A stretch of DNA of 64,000 bases, from NCBI GenBank assembly GCA_035582835.1, contig JAYKAV010003081.1, forward strand, positions 361,796 through 425,795. Direction: 5' to 3'. Position 1 is the stretch's first letter. The number at the start of each line of letters is the position of its first letter. The notes beneath the pieces are model-generated. The model made no database searches, had not been told where the DNA came from, and saw only the letters and a program-made list of their open reading frames with translations. Shown in pieces: positions 11,261 through 22,641 of the stretch. Source of the DNA: Phoebastria nigripes. Taxonomy: Eukaryota > Chordata > Aves > Procellariiformes > Diomedeidae. Both the position numbers and the translations under genes were made by a program.

Positions 11261-14200
11261 GCCTTAATGAACATTTTTCTAGTTCTGCTGGGAACTGAAC
11301 TGAGATTACTGGTAAAATTCTGGCATGCTTGCGCTCAGTAACAAAAATCTTGTATGCCAGAATTTTATCCCTTTTGATGTAATTTGCAACTATCGGTCAC
11401 ATGTAACAGTTGCTCAATTGTCCTGGAGCAATAGTGAGTAGTTTAGTGGCAGCTGATGGTCCGTGATAGAATTTTTCTGCTAGAGAGGAATAGTTACTCA
11501 TTTAAAAGCCAGCTGAAGGTGACAGTTTAGATAGATGTTAAAAGTACAGAAATTCTAGCTGGTATAAGTTCTACTGAACTTAAATGAACTTTGCCTTACA
11601 TTTTTGCTGCTGCTCTGGCCTGACTTTTTTAAGGCATTTGAGCAATACCTATCCATTTTTTATTTTCCTATCCAGGATTGTACTCCAAAGGCTGTTACTT
11701 TTGAAGCCAATGAATTGCTGGTTCTTCCAGAAGAGATTGTGGAGTATTTTAGATGCTGGCACTGTGTTTATCTACAGACTCATAATAAGCCAGTTTCTCC
11801 TCTGAGTTTCAGACCTGTCTTTGAGAGACCCTCTCCCTCTAATAGCATCAATCTGCATGACTTTTCTGTTATTCTCTTGTCCTTCTGCAAGTGTGAATGA
11901 CATCTCAAGGCGACTTCTGGAACAGGTGTCAAATGTAGAAAGTGAGCCAAAGAGTTACAGGGATGGAGGGCAGGGGTGACACCATCTGAGCTTGGTGGCA
12001 TTTGGCATTGTCATAAATAAGATTGGTCCTGAAGGCTGAAGACAAAAAGGAAAAAAAAGCAGAGAAGAATCATGTGTACAAATTTTGTCTTGACTCACTC
12101 TCTCCTGCAAGTTTTCTTGTTGGAGGTTGTTACTGAAACAGAGTAGACACGGAAAACTGACTGGGGAAGGTATGAACTGCCAGATACCTCATGGGAAAGC
12201 TGGACTCAATCATGTCAGAGATCCCCTTCGCTGAGGTCATTTTAGTGTACTTTTACATTTCCAGTTACCAAGACCACAAGCAACATTTCTCAATGATTAT
12301 GAGAAAGATGTTTAATGGGATTCTAAATTTTGCTGCGTGAAAAACAAAAAATTGAGGGGTGGGGCAAGACCTGATTTTAATAAAATTCTTCAGCTTTTTT
12401 TGAAGGTTTAAGGCATTCGTGTGGCTTGCTTACTGAGCATCTAAGATGGTCCTGGAGGAGGTCCATTTCAGTTTGGTATAACCAGTTGTTACACAGCAGG
12501 TCCAGCAAGCTGTGCTCCCAGTAGTTGCTGCAAAATAAGTTGTCCTAACTGTGCTTGACCGAGGAAGCAGTGCATCCTCACCTTCTCCTGCCCCAATCTC
12601 TGCCAGCAGGGCAGAAGTTGTGTTTTCAAAAACAGCAGCAAAGATGGAGATATAAGAAGGAGTAGAGAGATCTGTGAGTTTGAGAAAAAGGAGTGAGTAT
12701 GAAAGGGATCTTTTTCCTGGTTGTGCATTTGGTATCTTTGCAAGATCAGATGGACACTGATTGAGCACAGTTTGGCACAGTTCAAGCTTGATCTTGCATA
12801 TAAGTTGAGAGTAAATTGCTGAAACGACCTCAGATCCCCAGCAACCCCTAACCACTATCAGGGAAAGGGGCAGGGTGTGCTCCGGGCTGTTTCAGAGCTG
12901 TGTGGTTGCTGGTTGTCTGGTCGGCGTGCCAGCTGGCATGCCTAGCCTGCCTGCAGGTTTTGTGCTGTCTTGTAGGCAGAGTGGCAGCTGGAGAGCACCA
13001 GAGAGGGTACTGTTCAGACCATGCGGTGGTTTTGAGTGCGGGCACTAACTCAGCTCTTCTGCTCTTCAGCAGATTTTTATGATGGTCTTAAATGCTTAGT
13101 GCTTTACAGGTGTCCACTTTTTTTGTCAAACTGAATTTCTCTAAGGAGGTTAAAAATTACTTGGAGGAGGGAAGAGAGGAAGACAGGCAGATAACTGTCA
13201 GTGGACTGACGATACGGGGACTTGAAAAACTTCTTTTTTCCAGGAATCAGGGCTCAGTGAAAACTGTTTCTTTTTATAACTGCTAGGTTAGGTATATACN
13301 GACACTGGGTTTAGGCATAGGCCTGAATTGTCCCATTTAGCTAAATCCCAGGACCATACTGAAAATCTGTTTACCATTACAGGACAAAACCATATTTAAG
13401 TCTGTCAGATTTTAGGATCAGGTCAGTCATCTGTAAATTATTGACAGCTCAGAACTGCCCTTATTGCACCCCCTGTTGACAAGAGCAGCTTTCTGTCTGT
13501 GCAGAAGAGCACTTCAGTGAAAACCCAAACTCTTAACATCTGTGATGGAGGGAGATGAGTCCCTGGGCAGCCCTGCCTGCATGGACACAGATAGATGTGA
13601 TCTTGCCTAGGCTGGGCACAAGCCAGCCCTTCTTGCCAGGAGGTTCTGCCAGCACCATGCCTATGAGCACCACCATAATGGAAGGAAATGGACTCCTGCA
13701 AATCCTGATTTTTTTCATGTGCCTCTGAATTTTCAGAAAGCTGAGTTGAGCAAAATGGAATTAACCTTTATTTTAAGCTTGAGGGAAGAGAGAGGAACCT
13801 GGTCTGCAAGACAAAAGAATACATTACAGAGGAGAAGACAGCAAAATGAAAAACAAAAAAGAAAAAGAGGTTTTAGTGTTCTGAAGGGGAATAGGATGAA
13901 CTTAATCCAGACAAGGGAAAAAAGAGAGTATAATTTAAAAAGGATGAAATTGAAAACAAGGAGAGAGTACATGCAAAGATTTTAAAGTAAATAGTGTTGA
14001 GCATGTGGAATAAATTACTGAAAGCACAAATATGTTCATCAGACAACTTGGTTAAGTGTTTCAAAAGCCTTATATAAAAAGATACTAAGAAATGGAGAGG
14101 GAAAAAGAAATGTGATCTCCATTTACTATTTCTCCTTCATAGCTTTTTTTTTCTTTTGGTGTTCACCTGTTTTGCAGCTAATTTTGTATCCGATGTCCAG

Positions 14201-14763
14201 TGTTAAAGAATTGTATATAAAATTAAACTGGTTTAGACCTGTGTAACTGAATCCATCTGCTTGGAGCATTATTTCTAAACAAAATCTGGGATGAACAATA
14301 AAACCTACATTTGCAGTTACATTTTTTGTTGCTGCTGCAATAAAGCAAAACCAAGATAAATCTTGTGCCATTGCTGTTCTTCCCTCCCCATTTCAAGTGG
14401 ATTTAATGCCTTAGAGCAGGTGCCTCTGGGAGCTGGTGCATGTTTGTGGCTGTCCCCACACTGAATCGAAAGCAGACAAGTACTTGGGCTGTGCTGGGTC
14501 CGAGTGTGTGCTGAACCTAAGTGCATGCCCACGTTCATGCTTGGACTGGGTTCTAAGTGCATGCAGTGTGTGCTGCTGAGCAAAAAGGAACATTTTGTTT
14601 TAGTAACTAGGACTTTAAAATGAGCTATACACATTGGCTGAAAAGGGGAGGGAGGCAGATTTGCTAGGGTATTTGGGGAGCTTTTCAGTTAACACTGGCT
14701 GGCACAGCATAAACACACACGACAGGGGAGGTGGTCAGAAAACACTTTCTTCCCTTACAAATC
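11261..14763. other. Mixed sequence, no confirmed gene
   Basis: The stretch alternates AT-rich parts with moderately GC-rich blocks (about 12480-13080 and 13440-13700). Longer frames here, including a 141-codon minus-strand one at 12430-12855, overlap other frames on the same strand and show no domain, signal peptide or splice context. 13780-13980 is strongly purine-rich on the plus strand. A short imperfect duplication containing CTAAGTGCATGC lies near 14510-14575. Confidence 0.45.
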
Positions 14764-14835
14764 ATGGCTGCACTCGTTCGAGGACAAGACCTTTCTATGC
14801 TTCATCTCCTCCCCGAACTGGCAGCAGTTGAGCAG
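14764..14835 (+). other. Candidate first coding exon (24 codons), speculative
   Basis: An ATG with A at -3 and G at +4 opens a 24-codon frame beginning MAALVRGQD and ending at CAG|GTGAGA, a strong splice donor with the junction at 14835/14836 and phase 0. The sequence is locally GC-richer with a few CpGs. The exon-like segment at 15256-15390 is phase-compatible with it. No protein family is recognised and chance is a serious alternative. Confidence 0.13.
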
Positions 14836-14934
14836 GTGAGAGCATTGCCGTACCATGCTGAGGAATATCATCTCCTGGTTTCTTTACTGTCTGAACTTTA
14901 TGAGTCTCCCCCTTTCTCCATGGCTTTCCCTAGG

Positions 14935-15045
14935 GGGGAACTCTTTAAGGCAGGATTCATCTTCTGGGGCTGTGTTTGTACAGCATCCAGCACACTGGCC
15001 CATGTTAATGACTGCGGGGTACAGCAGTCATGCAAATAAAAACAT
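14935..15045 (+). mobile_element. Ancient L3/L2-like LINE 3' tail
   Basis: The order AACTCTTTAAGGCAGGA, CATCTTCTGGGGCTGTG, TTTGTACAGCATCCAGCAC, then ACTGG..CATG and CAAATAAAA follows the 3' tail of an old, widely dispersed amniote LINE/SINE family (GGGCAGGGACC..TGTACAGCACCTAGCACA type). It is diverged but collinear over about 100 bases. I know the pattern from memory, and the exact family name should be taken from a repeat library. Confidence 0.6.
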
Positions 15046-15255
15046 CCAGTGTGGGGAACCCTTAGTAAGCCTTATAGACCACAGACCCACAATAACCTTT
15101 TACTTTGACTACTAGCCAGTATATCCAGTGACTAATACTGCCTTTTGTGGCACCGACAGACCCTTCATAAATCCTAGTAGCACCCTGGGCTGTAATCTGG
15201 ACCCAGTGCTGTATTTAATTCACAGCTGCTTAGCAGGATGTTTTTTGGATTTCAG

Positions 15256-15390
15256 TCTTGGGGAGAAAAAATTGCTGGCTTTTTGCTGAGAAAGAAAGAA
15301 ACAAAGCCCTTTGCTACCGATCACACAAATTTAGCTAGAAAACAACCCTCTCATGCTTTCCGCCTCCCGCTGCGAGCTCTGGAGCAGCAG
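15256..15390 (+). other. Candidate internal exon (45 codons), speculative
   Basis: A 135-bp open segment lies between a plausible acceptor (TTTTTTGGATTTCAG, ending at 15255) and a donor CAG|GTACGC at 15390/15391. Both ends are phase 0. The translation starts SWGEKIAGF and ends LRALEQQ. It overlaps the CpG-rich patch at 15310-15665, which could equally mark a promoter. No family is recognised, so it may simply be a chance frame. Confidence 0.12.
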
Positions 15391-15665
15391 GTACGCTTGC
15401 AGCTGCCCGAGCGCACCTTGCGTGGGTGGTGGTGGGGTTGAAGGGTGAGAGTTTCCACTGCCGCCCCAGAAGGCACAGCTGAAAGGGCTGACCCCATCCC
15501 AGCCGAGGGCTTGGCATGTGGTTAGGAATAAAGGGCACACATTGGGATGGGGCGAGAGAATAGAGGGAAAATGACAATATGACAGTGGGTAAAGGAATAC
15601 AGAGGATGAACTGAAGGGGAGCGAGAGGGGAAATTGCAAACACCGGTTCAATAGAGCTACGCAGT
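15310..15665. other. Small CpG-enriched patch
   Basis: About 14 CpGs occur in 350 bp, with the densest part at 15360-15425 (CGCCTCCCGCTGCGAG and CCCGAGCGC). This is unusual for the window and compatible with a weak promoter or an unmethylated regulatory element. No TATA box or defined start site is evident. Confidence 0.35.
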
Positions 15666-17992
15666 CTTAAGGAAAGAGATCAAAGTGAGAAAGTTTGTCT
15701 CACTCAAAAGAAATTATGCTTAAGAAGTCAGGCAGACCTCTGTTTGATGAGATAGTGAAAGGCTGGTATAAATTACAGATGGCATAGTGTATCTTCGCTT
15801 GTTCTCCACATCCCAGATTGAGGTGGTTGGCTCATGGCTAGGATGGCATAAAGCTAGCTAAAGAAAATGTGGCCCCACTATCCTGGGTTAAATATGGCTT
15901 ATACTTTGTCAACAGCTCTCAGGGAGAAGAAAATAATTGTCAGTGCATACTTCAACAAAACCAGAGCTGCAAGCAGGAGTTGAAATATGTGGGGGTTTTT
16001 TTGTGGAACTGAGTGTATATTCTCCCAACGCTTGCCAGCCTGAGGAGAAAAATACCAAGATTGGGATTCAAATATCTCTCCTTCAAATTCAATTTTTATT
16101 AGATGCAATGCCATTTCAACACTGTTGACTGAAAGGTGTACAGAGTTTTGGTGGGAATTTTTAAAACACACACAGACACACGTGCTATATAAACAGGTAG
16201 CAGATCTATTCACCTTCAGTTGTTGGATGAACTACACAACAGATGTGTAAAGTTCAAAAGTTTCTTGGGCAGAAGTGCAGATGACAAANCCATTTGTAAT
16301 GTATCTGATACAAGTAATATTTTTATTAGTTGAAAATGTTCTTTTAAGAAATTATAAAACTACATGTTAAGGTCTTTTCTCAAAGTTCTTCTGTAGACAG
16401 TTTTGTATCAGAATATCATCCAAATTGTAAATAATTCAGAGGTAAAACCAACAATTTTGAATTAACAATGACATTTTAAATTACTTCATTTTTATAACTG
16501 AACATTAATGAACTAACATGCAGCCACTTTAGGAGCATATAGGACCATATTATTATTTACATTTTGCACTGCACTGGTGAGTTAAAAACTGATCTTGAGG
16601 TGGAACCTTAAGGTCGGTTTATGAAACGTATAACGTAGGTACCTTTCATTGGCATTCAAATACAAAAGAAAAAAGATAACATGTTTTTTTAACTAATTTT
16701 TTTTTTAAACACCCCTAGTTGAAAGAAATAAATTCTAACTAAGTTTTCAAGATTTCTTAGCTAAAAACAAGGCAATACAAAGAAACCTTTCTCTAAAAGA
16801 AAGTTTGAAATCTATAGATAATTTGAACTATTCTGAAATCAATATAGAATTTAAATGATACATGATCAACCTTATTCCTGAGGATTTTCTGGAGTTTTCT
16901 AATGTTTTTTGTTAAAAAAATATATTCTGGGCATATAAGGCATACCTGCCTTAAAAAACAAACTGTCCTATATCCAAGTCCCTGTAAATGCTAATAGATA
17001 AGAAAACCCTTTTTGCTTGCAGAGACTTTTGTCAGAGTTATGGAAACATATTGGAAAAATTCCTTGCAAGGAAAAATGTGAAATGAAAACTTTTTAAATG
17101 TGTTTTCAGCATATTCATTTCTAGCAAAAACTTGTTTATGAAAGACAAAATCTTGTGAATAAGTTGTATGACCTTGAAATCCTCTTCCAGTGTATTTGCT
17201 CAGGAAGCAGAAGGTATAAGCTGGATAGAGATACCCAATTAAATTTCACATAAATAAAAAGGGCAAAGCTGAAGTACAGAGTTAATAAAACCTTCACAAA
17301 TGTTGGTTTTACATTTAATCAGGAATAGAACAATTATTAAAGAATATTTCTAGGAAAGATTGTGTTCATGGACAATTCACTGGCAAGAAAGAGATCTGTA
17401 GTGGTTGAAAAATTGATTAAGTATTAAAATATTGAGCATTCCTATATTCTTGAAATCTTGAAAGCTGGCTTTCTAACACAATCATGGTGCTTTTAGAAGG
17501 GGAAGAAGAAAGTAAGTTAAATTTGAATTTGTGAATGTGTAGTATTTCCCTTCTTTATAACTACCTTGAGTCTTTTTGCTCAAGTATCTTCAAACCCTTA
17601 ACAAGTTCTTTTTAATTTATGACTGTGGATGACTAATTCTCTTTCCATTATTAGCAGAATCTGTATTTCTATAGTGAATCATGTATCAAAATTGCTACAA
17701 GATGACAAACCAGTGAAAAAAATCTTTTGACTGACTCTGCTTCAGCCTGAAGTTTCCCCTGTGTTTATTGGAACTGCATGTTGGAATTGAAATGAGGCAG
17801 TGTTAAGTAATCAATGAGGTAAGAGATAGGCATGAAAAAACAACAAGCTGAGTAGAAGAAAAAGGACTATTGGGAGCCTGAAAGGTGAAGACAAAGTGAA
17901 GAATGAGAGTGGGCTCTTTATGGGATTTCTGCAGCAGGGTTAGAAACCAGGATGATAGGAGTAACATGCAAGCTGTGATGTTGTGTGATGAT
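15666..17992. other. Very AT-rich sequence, no gene seen
   Basis: From about 16290 to 17500 this is among the most AT-rich parts of the window. It contains a short CA run near 16170-16182 and a single N at 16289. No repeat family or frame is supported. Confidence 0.6.
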
Positions 17993-18314
17993 CCTACCTG
18001 AAGGAAGGTGTAAAAGAAGGCAGAGCCAGACTCTTCCCAGAGGTGCGCATTAAAAGGATAAGGGGCAACAGTCCCAAGCTAGAGCAAGAGAAATTCAGAA
18101 TGGATGTAAGGAAAACATTTTCCACAGTGAGAGTAGTTCAAATCTGAAATAGGGGCCCAGAGAGGTTGTGAAATCTCCAAATTGCCTTGAAGATTTCCAA
18201 AACCTATCAATCAACCTGATCTGACTTCAAAACATTAAAAATCTCAAGAAGAAGGTTGGAGTAGAGACCTCCACGGGGTCCTTTAAACCCAAATCATCCT
18301 GGGATTCTCTGGGC
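17993..18314 (+). mobile_element. CR1 LINE, 3' fragment (older copy)
   Basis: This is a sense-strand CR1 tail of an older subfamily. It begins in the C-terminal reverse transcriptase region (the YLKEG..ARLF part is still discernible), continues through AAGGATAAGGGGCAAC and CAAGAGAAATTC, and then the CCCAGAGAGGTTGTG block. It ends in a decayed 3' UTR: TAGAGACCTCCACGGGGTCC, AACCCAAATCATCCTGGGAT. Multiple stops disrupt the frame after the NFF-like stretch, and the terminal microsatellite has almost gone. It was 5'-truncated on insertion, as CR1 copies usually are. Confidence 0.88.
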
Positions 18315-18779
18315 GAGTGCAATGGATTAGAGAATAGAGAAATTACTTACGCTTTATATGCATGTAGTAATAGCATATAGAGTATAAATGAGAGAGAAAT
18401 TTTTTTGTAAAATAATTTCACTTTTCCATATAAAAGCAATTTCCTTTGCCTACGGAAACTTCCTTCACTTCTTAACCAAGTGGTTTGTGCAACCCATTCG
18501 CTTGCTAAGATATGTGTGCAGAAAACATGATTGAGAGAGCAGATGCCTGTAGGACTGACTCTCCTAAAAGGTGGTGCACACAAATGAAAAAATTTGGGAG
18601 CTTCTGTGGCCTACATTGGACTTTGTGTCTTTAGAAAGGCAGTATTTTAGGATCTGAAACAGGCTGAAATAAAAAGTCTGCTGTTATTGTACCCAGTTGC
18701 ATATCGCACCTCGGTCTGAGGCCAAACTTCTACCCTAATTTGCTGCTTCAAACACTATAAAATCCTGTAAACTTGACCT
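18315..18779. other. No gene seen
   Basis: Ordinary sequence between the CR1 tail and the CpG-enriched patch. Confidence 0.55.
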
Positions 18780-19180
18780 GCACTGCCCCATAGTGCTCCA
18801 GAGCCTCCAGGGTAGAGGCGAAAGCTCGTGGTGAATCAGAAAGGGGATGTGTTGCAAAAGGTACAAGTCTGGCATTCAGCTGCTGAGGACCTCCTCAGCG
18901 CATGACCTCCCAGGAAGGGATGGATGGGGACCATTTTGGACTGCCAGGTAATGGGGGCAGTGGCAGGCCATGGGGTTCGCAGGAGGAACGCTCCATTAAA
19001 CATGCGTTGTAGCCAAGTCATCCTGCAAGCTGGCGATCCCTGGTTCTGGTGGATAAGCGATGAAAAGTGCTGCTATCAGTGAGGCTGCCTGCAACCGAGA
19101 CTCTCTGCATGACTTAAATGCTAGCAAGGGGGAGCGTTTCTGTTCTCAAAAGGTTCTGTTGCATAATAAAACCCTCAGCA
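18780..19180 (+). other. CpG-enriched block with AATAAA, possible solo LTR
   Basis: About ten CpGs in 400 bp sit within a GC-richer block that ends near an AATAAA at about 19166. That arrangement can occur in solo LTRs. I could not define TG...CA ends or a target-site duplication, and no internal retroviral sequence is nearby. A regulatory patch is an equal alternative. Confidence 0.2.
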
Positions 19181-21110
19181 TTGAAGAAGCCTGTGTTTAC
19201 AACTTGCTGAGTCTCATTCATGTGAGAAAGGGTTTATTAGTTACTTTCTTAGACTGCTGGTCTTGCTGAACCACAGCATAAGAAAATAACTTAAACTGGA
19301 AGACTGCCCTAAATTTCTTGAATTTTTCTTCTTTAAAGGAAGCTTAGAGCTTCATCTTGTAAAATGCTTTTTATAAAAATTTTTATGAACATATCAGGTT
19401 GAAAAGTACATTTCCCTTTTTAGGGGGAAAAAAAAAAAAAGGACAAAGATTTTAAAATTTCCCATACAAATTGCTCAGTACTTTTACAGACCCGCCCAAA
19501 GTGTAAGATGAAACATATTTGTTATCTTTCCTTTTCTCCATTTTCCTTTTTTTTGTCATGAAATAGAAAGAGGAGGACAAAAGGGAAGAGGAAAAAAAAG
19601 GAGATAAAAACATTGGGGTTTATTGTTTTTTTTAACCTAAAGTATGTGTGTATATATATATAAGAAAAGTAAATGGTCCTTATACCTTTTTATTAGGAAT
19701 AAGAATGACAGTTTTGTTTTCTAATGAAAAATAAAACTAGCTTTCCACTAGCTTTTCTTAAAACTAGCTTTTAACTAGCTCTCCCTTCTAAGAGATTACC
19801 TGTGTGAATAGGAAACAATCCTATCAGAAAGTTTTCTGGATCATTCTCCTAGTTTGCCATTATCATTGGACCACAGTTTTACATATTATCTGAATATTCT
19901 ATGTTAAACTAATTCCTTTACAAAAAGCCAAACCTTGCTTCATTCTTTTTTTTTTTGTCCCCAGGCTTTTTCCTTCAAAGCACCTTAATTTTTTATAACC
20001 TCTCATTGTTACCAAGAAGCTGATGACGACTTTAAAACTGAACCCATTCTGGCTTGCCAGTTTTAAACTAAATGGTGTTGAAAATTCTCCAGTGCAGCAA
20101 TAGCATTATATTATGACAATAAAAATGTCTCATTGTCAGTGAGTCTTCATTGAACATTGCTGAAAAGGGGAAAGAGAAAGCATCCCAGACTTCATAAACA
20201 ACAACTGTAATAAAAAGAAGTTTTAGAAAGAATTATTCCAAAATACCCTACCATATCCATTTTATGAGGGATTATATATGATAGCATAGAGAAGTTGCAA
20301 TGAAATAAATACATTTTGAATCTTTGGAAGAGTTGTGAGTTTCATATGTGAATTTTTTCCTGAGAGAACTTTTGGAAGAAGAATGTGTCAAAACATTCTG
20401 GTGACATTTGCACTCTCTTTCAGGTCAAAAAACATAATTCTGTCTTCTCACAGTGATTTATTAATTTAACAAAACACTTTTTGAGTTAAGGAAGTATTTA
20501 AGGTCATTATTGTTTTGGACAATATGCTGTTCTTGAGAGGCAAATTTCATTTAAGTAAACTGCAATTTAAGCTTCAAACAACTGTGCCTCTGAAATTCTG
20601 CAGAATTGAACTGTGAATCAAAAAGGTACTAGAAATGAACACACAGGCGAGTAATACAATAATATTTACAAGCTGCAAATAAAACATTAGTCCAATAGAT
20701 GTTCAAAGTTACCTGTCTTTGAACTTCTGGTTATAGATTTTCAGACTCTACTATTATGACTTCACACTGTATGGTCTGAGATAAAATGTATGTTAAGAAA
20801 TAACATTTGATGAGACTGATATAAAAAAAATACATCTAAAAGCCCAGCATGAGACTCTTCAGCAATAGACTTTTGGTGAATTGTTAGATATGGGAATGGT
20901 ACCAAGAATTCGATTATAGGAGTTTAAATGCATTGATCTGTGCTATCAGTAGCTTAAGATACCAGTAATAATAGTGTGCGCATAGTAAATGACCATGATT
21001 TGGTAGAATACTATCTCTTCTTTAGTTCATATTGCGGCACAAAACCTTTAAATGAATCCGTGCAGTCACAACAGTCCCTCATGTTACAGATTCAGAGCCC
21101 AATAATGTAT
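19181..21110. other. AT-rich sequence, no gene seen
   Basis: Holds an A run at about 19427-19441, a TG/TA dinucleotide run near 19645-19664, and the ACTAGCT cluster at 19736-19782. Nothing is coding. Confidence 0.6.
19736..19782 (+). repeat. Four ACTAGCT-centred repeats
   Basis: ACTAGCT occurs at 19736, 19747, 19763 and 19774, usually followed by TT. It looks like a small irregular tandem expansion of an ACTAGCTTTTC-type unit. Confidence 0.7.
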
Positions 21111-21142
21111 ATGATATTTGATATTTGAATGATATTTGAAAA

Positions 21143-21542
21143 GTGATGGCAGTCAGGTGAAGTCCCTGGTGACTGGAAAAAGGGAAAAATTGCACCCATT
21201 TTTAAAAAGGGTAGAAAGGAGGACCCTGGGAACTACTGACCTGTCAGCCTCACCTCTGTGCCTGGGAAGGTCATGGAACAGATCCTCCTTAGAAGCTATG
21301 CTAAGGCACATGGAGGCCAGGGAGGTGATTCAAGACAGCCAGCATGGCTTCCCCAAGGACAAGTCCTGCCTGATCAACCTAGTGGCCTTCTATGACAGAG
21401 TGACTACACCAGTGGAAAAGAGAAGGGCTGCGGATGTGGTCTATCTATCTGGACTTCTGTAAGGCCTTTGACACGGTCCCCCACAACATCCTTCTCTCTG
21501 AATTGGAGAGGTATGGATTTGATGGGTGGACTGTTCGGTGGA
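21143..21542 (+). pseudogene. CR1 reverse transcriptase fragment, disrupted
   Basis: Conserved CR1 RT blocks are readable: PVSLTSVPGKVMEQILL, QHGFPKDKSCLINLVAFYD and [15 protein letters not shown]; the last contains the first catalytic Asp of the palm. Two lesions are clear. A TGA at 21237-21239 replaces the expected CGA codon in the NYRPVSL block, typical of CpG decay. A 4-bp duplication (CTAT CTAT, 21441-21448) shifts the frame just before the DFCKAFD motif. The FADD catalytic motif would lie in the gap. The copy cannot encode a working enzyme. Confidence 0.9.
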
Positions 21543-22377
21543 NNNNNNNNNNNNNNNNNNNNNNNNNNNNNNNNNNNNNNNNNNNNNNNNNNNNNNNNNN
21601 NNNNNNNNNNNNNNNNNNNNNNNNNNNNNNNNNNNNNNNNNNNNNNNNNNNNNNNNNNNNNNNNNNNNNNNNNNNNNNNNNNNNNNNNNNNNNNNNNNNN
21701 NNNNNNNNNNNNNNNNNNNNNNNNNNNNNNNNNNNNNNNNNNNNNNNNNNNNNNNNNNNNNNNNNNNNNNNNNNNNNNNNNNNNNNNNNNNNNNNNNNNN
21801 NNNNNNNNNNNNNNNNNNNNNNNNNNNNNNNNNNNNNNNNNNNNNNNNNNNNNNNNNNNNNNNNNNNNNNNNNNNNNNNNNNNNNNNNNNNNNNNNNNNN
21901 NNNNNNNNNNNNNNNNNNNNNNNNNNNNNNNNNNNNNNNNNNNNNNNNNNNNNNNNNNNNNNNNNNNNNNNNNNNNNNNNNNNNNNNNNNNNNNNNNNNN
22001 NNNNNNNNNNNNNNNNNNNNNNNNNNNNNNNNNNNNNNNNNNNNNNNNNNNNNNNNNNNNNNNNNNNNNNNNNNNNNNNNNNNNNNNNNNNNNNNNNNNN
22101 NNNNNNNNNNNNNNNNNNNNNNNNNNNNNNNNNNNNNNNNNNNNNNNNNNNNNNNNNNNNNNNNNNNNNNNNNNNNNNNNNNNNNNNNNNNNNNNNNNNN
22201 NNNNNNNNNNNNNNNNNNNNNNNNNNNNNNNNNNNNNNNNNNNNNNNNNNNNNNNNNNNNNNNNNNNNNNNNNNNNNNNNNNNNNNNNNNNNNNNNNNNN
22301 NNNNNNNNNNNNNNNNNNNNNNNNNNNNNNNNNNNNNNNNNNNNNNNNNNNNNNNNNNNNNNNNNNNNNNNNNNNNN
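21543..22377. other. Assembly gap (835 Ns)
   Basis: A continuous run of N. Both flanks are parts of the same CR1 in the same orientation, so the missing sequence is most likely the middle of that element rather than unique DNA. Confidence 0.97.
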
Positions 22378-22641
22378 TTTAAACTAAAAGAGGGTAGATT
22401 TAGCCTAGATATAAGGAAGAAATTTTTTATGCTGAGGGCGGTGAAACACTGGAAGAGGTTGCCCAGAGAGGTGGTAGATGCCCCATCCCTGGAAACATTC
22501 AAGGTGAGGTTGGACGGGGCTCTGAGCAACCTAATCTAGTTGAAGATGTCCCTGCCCATGGCAGAGGGGTTGGACTAGATGACCTTTAAAGGTCCCTTCC
22601 AACCCAAACTATTCTATGATTCTATGATTCTGTGATTCTAT

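Larger units (their letters stand above)
21134..22641 (+). mobile_element. CR1 LINE, near-complete 3' half, interrupted by assembly gap
   Basis: A young CR1 copy in sense orientation. The left part (21134-21542) holds the N-terminal half of the reverse transcriptase domain, the right part (22378-22641) holds the C-terminus, 3' UTR and an ATTCTATG-type tail, and 835 Ns lie between. The same two anchor points in the CR1 at 51080-52565 are about 806 bases apart, so gap and element agree in size. The right part is about 98% identical to 1-260. The 5' junction follows three overlapping copies of a GATATTTGA motif (21111-21139). CR1 moves by target-primed reverse transcription and normally leaves 5'-truncated copies. 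Confidence 0.95.

Noticed and set aside
12430..12855. 141-codon minus-strand open frame
   Set aside because: It overlaps another frame on the same strand, has no domain, signal peptide or splice context, and lies in a GC-richer block where long frames arise by chance.
21434..22539. Apparent 300-360 residue proteins across the gap
   Set aside because: They are open only because Ns contain no stop codons. The real sequence at either end is CR1.
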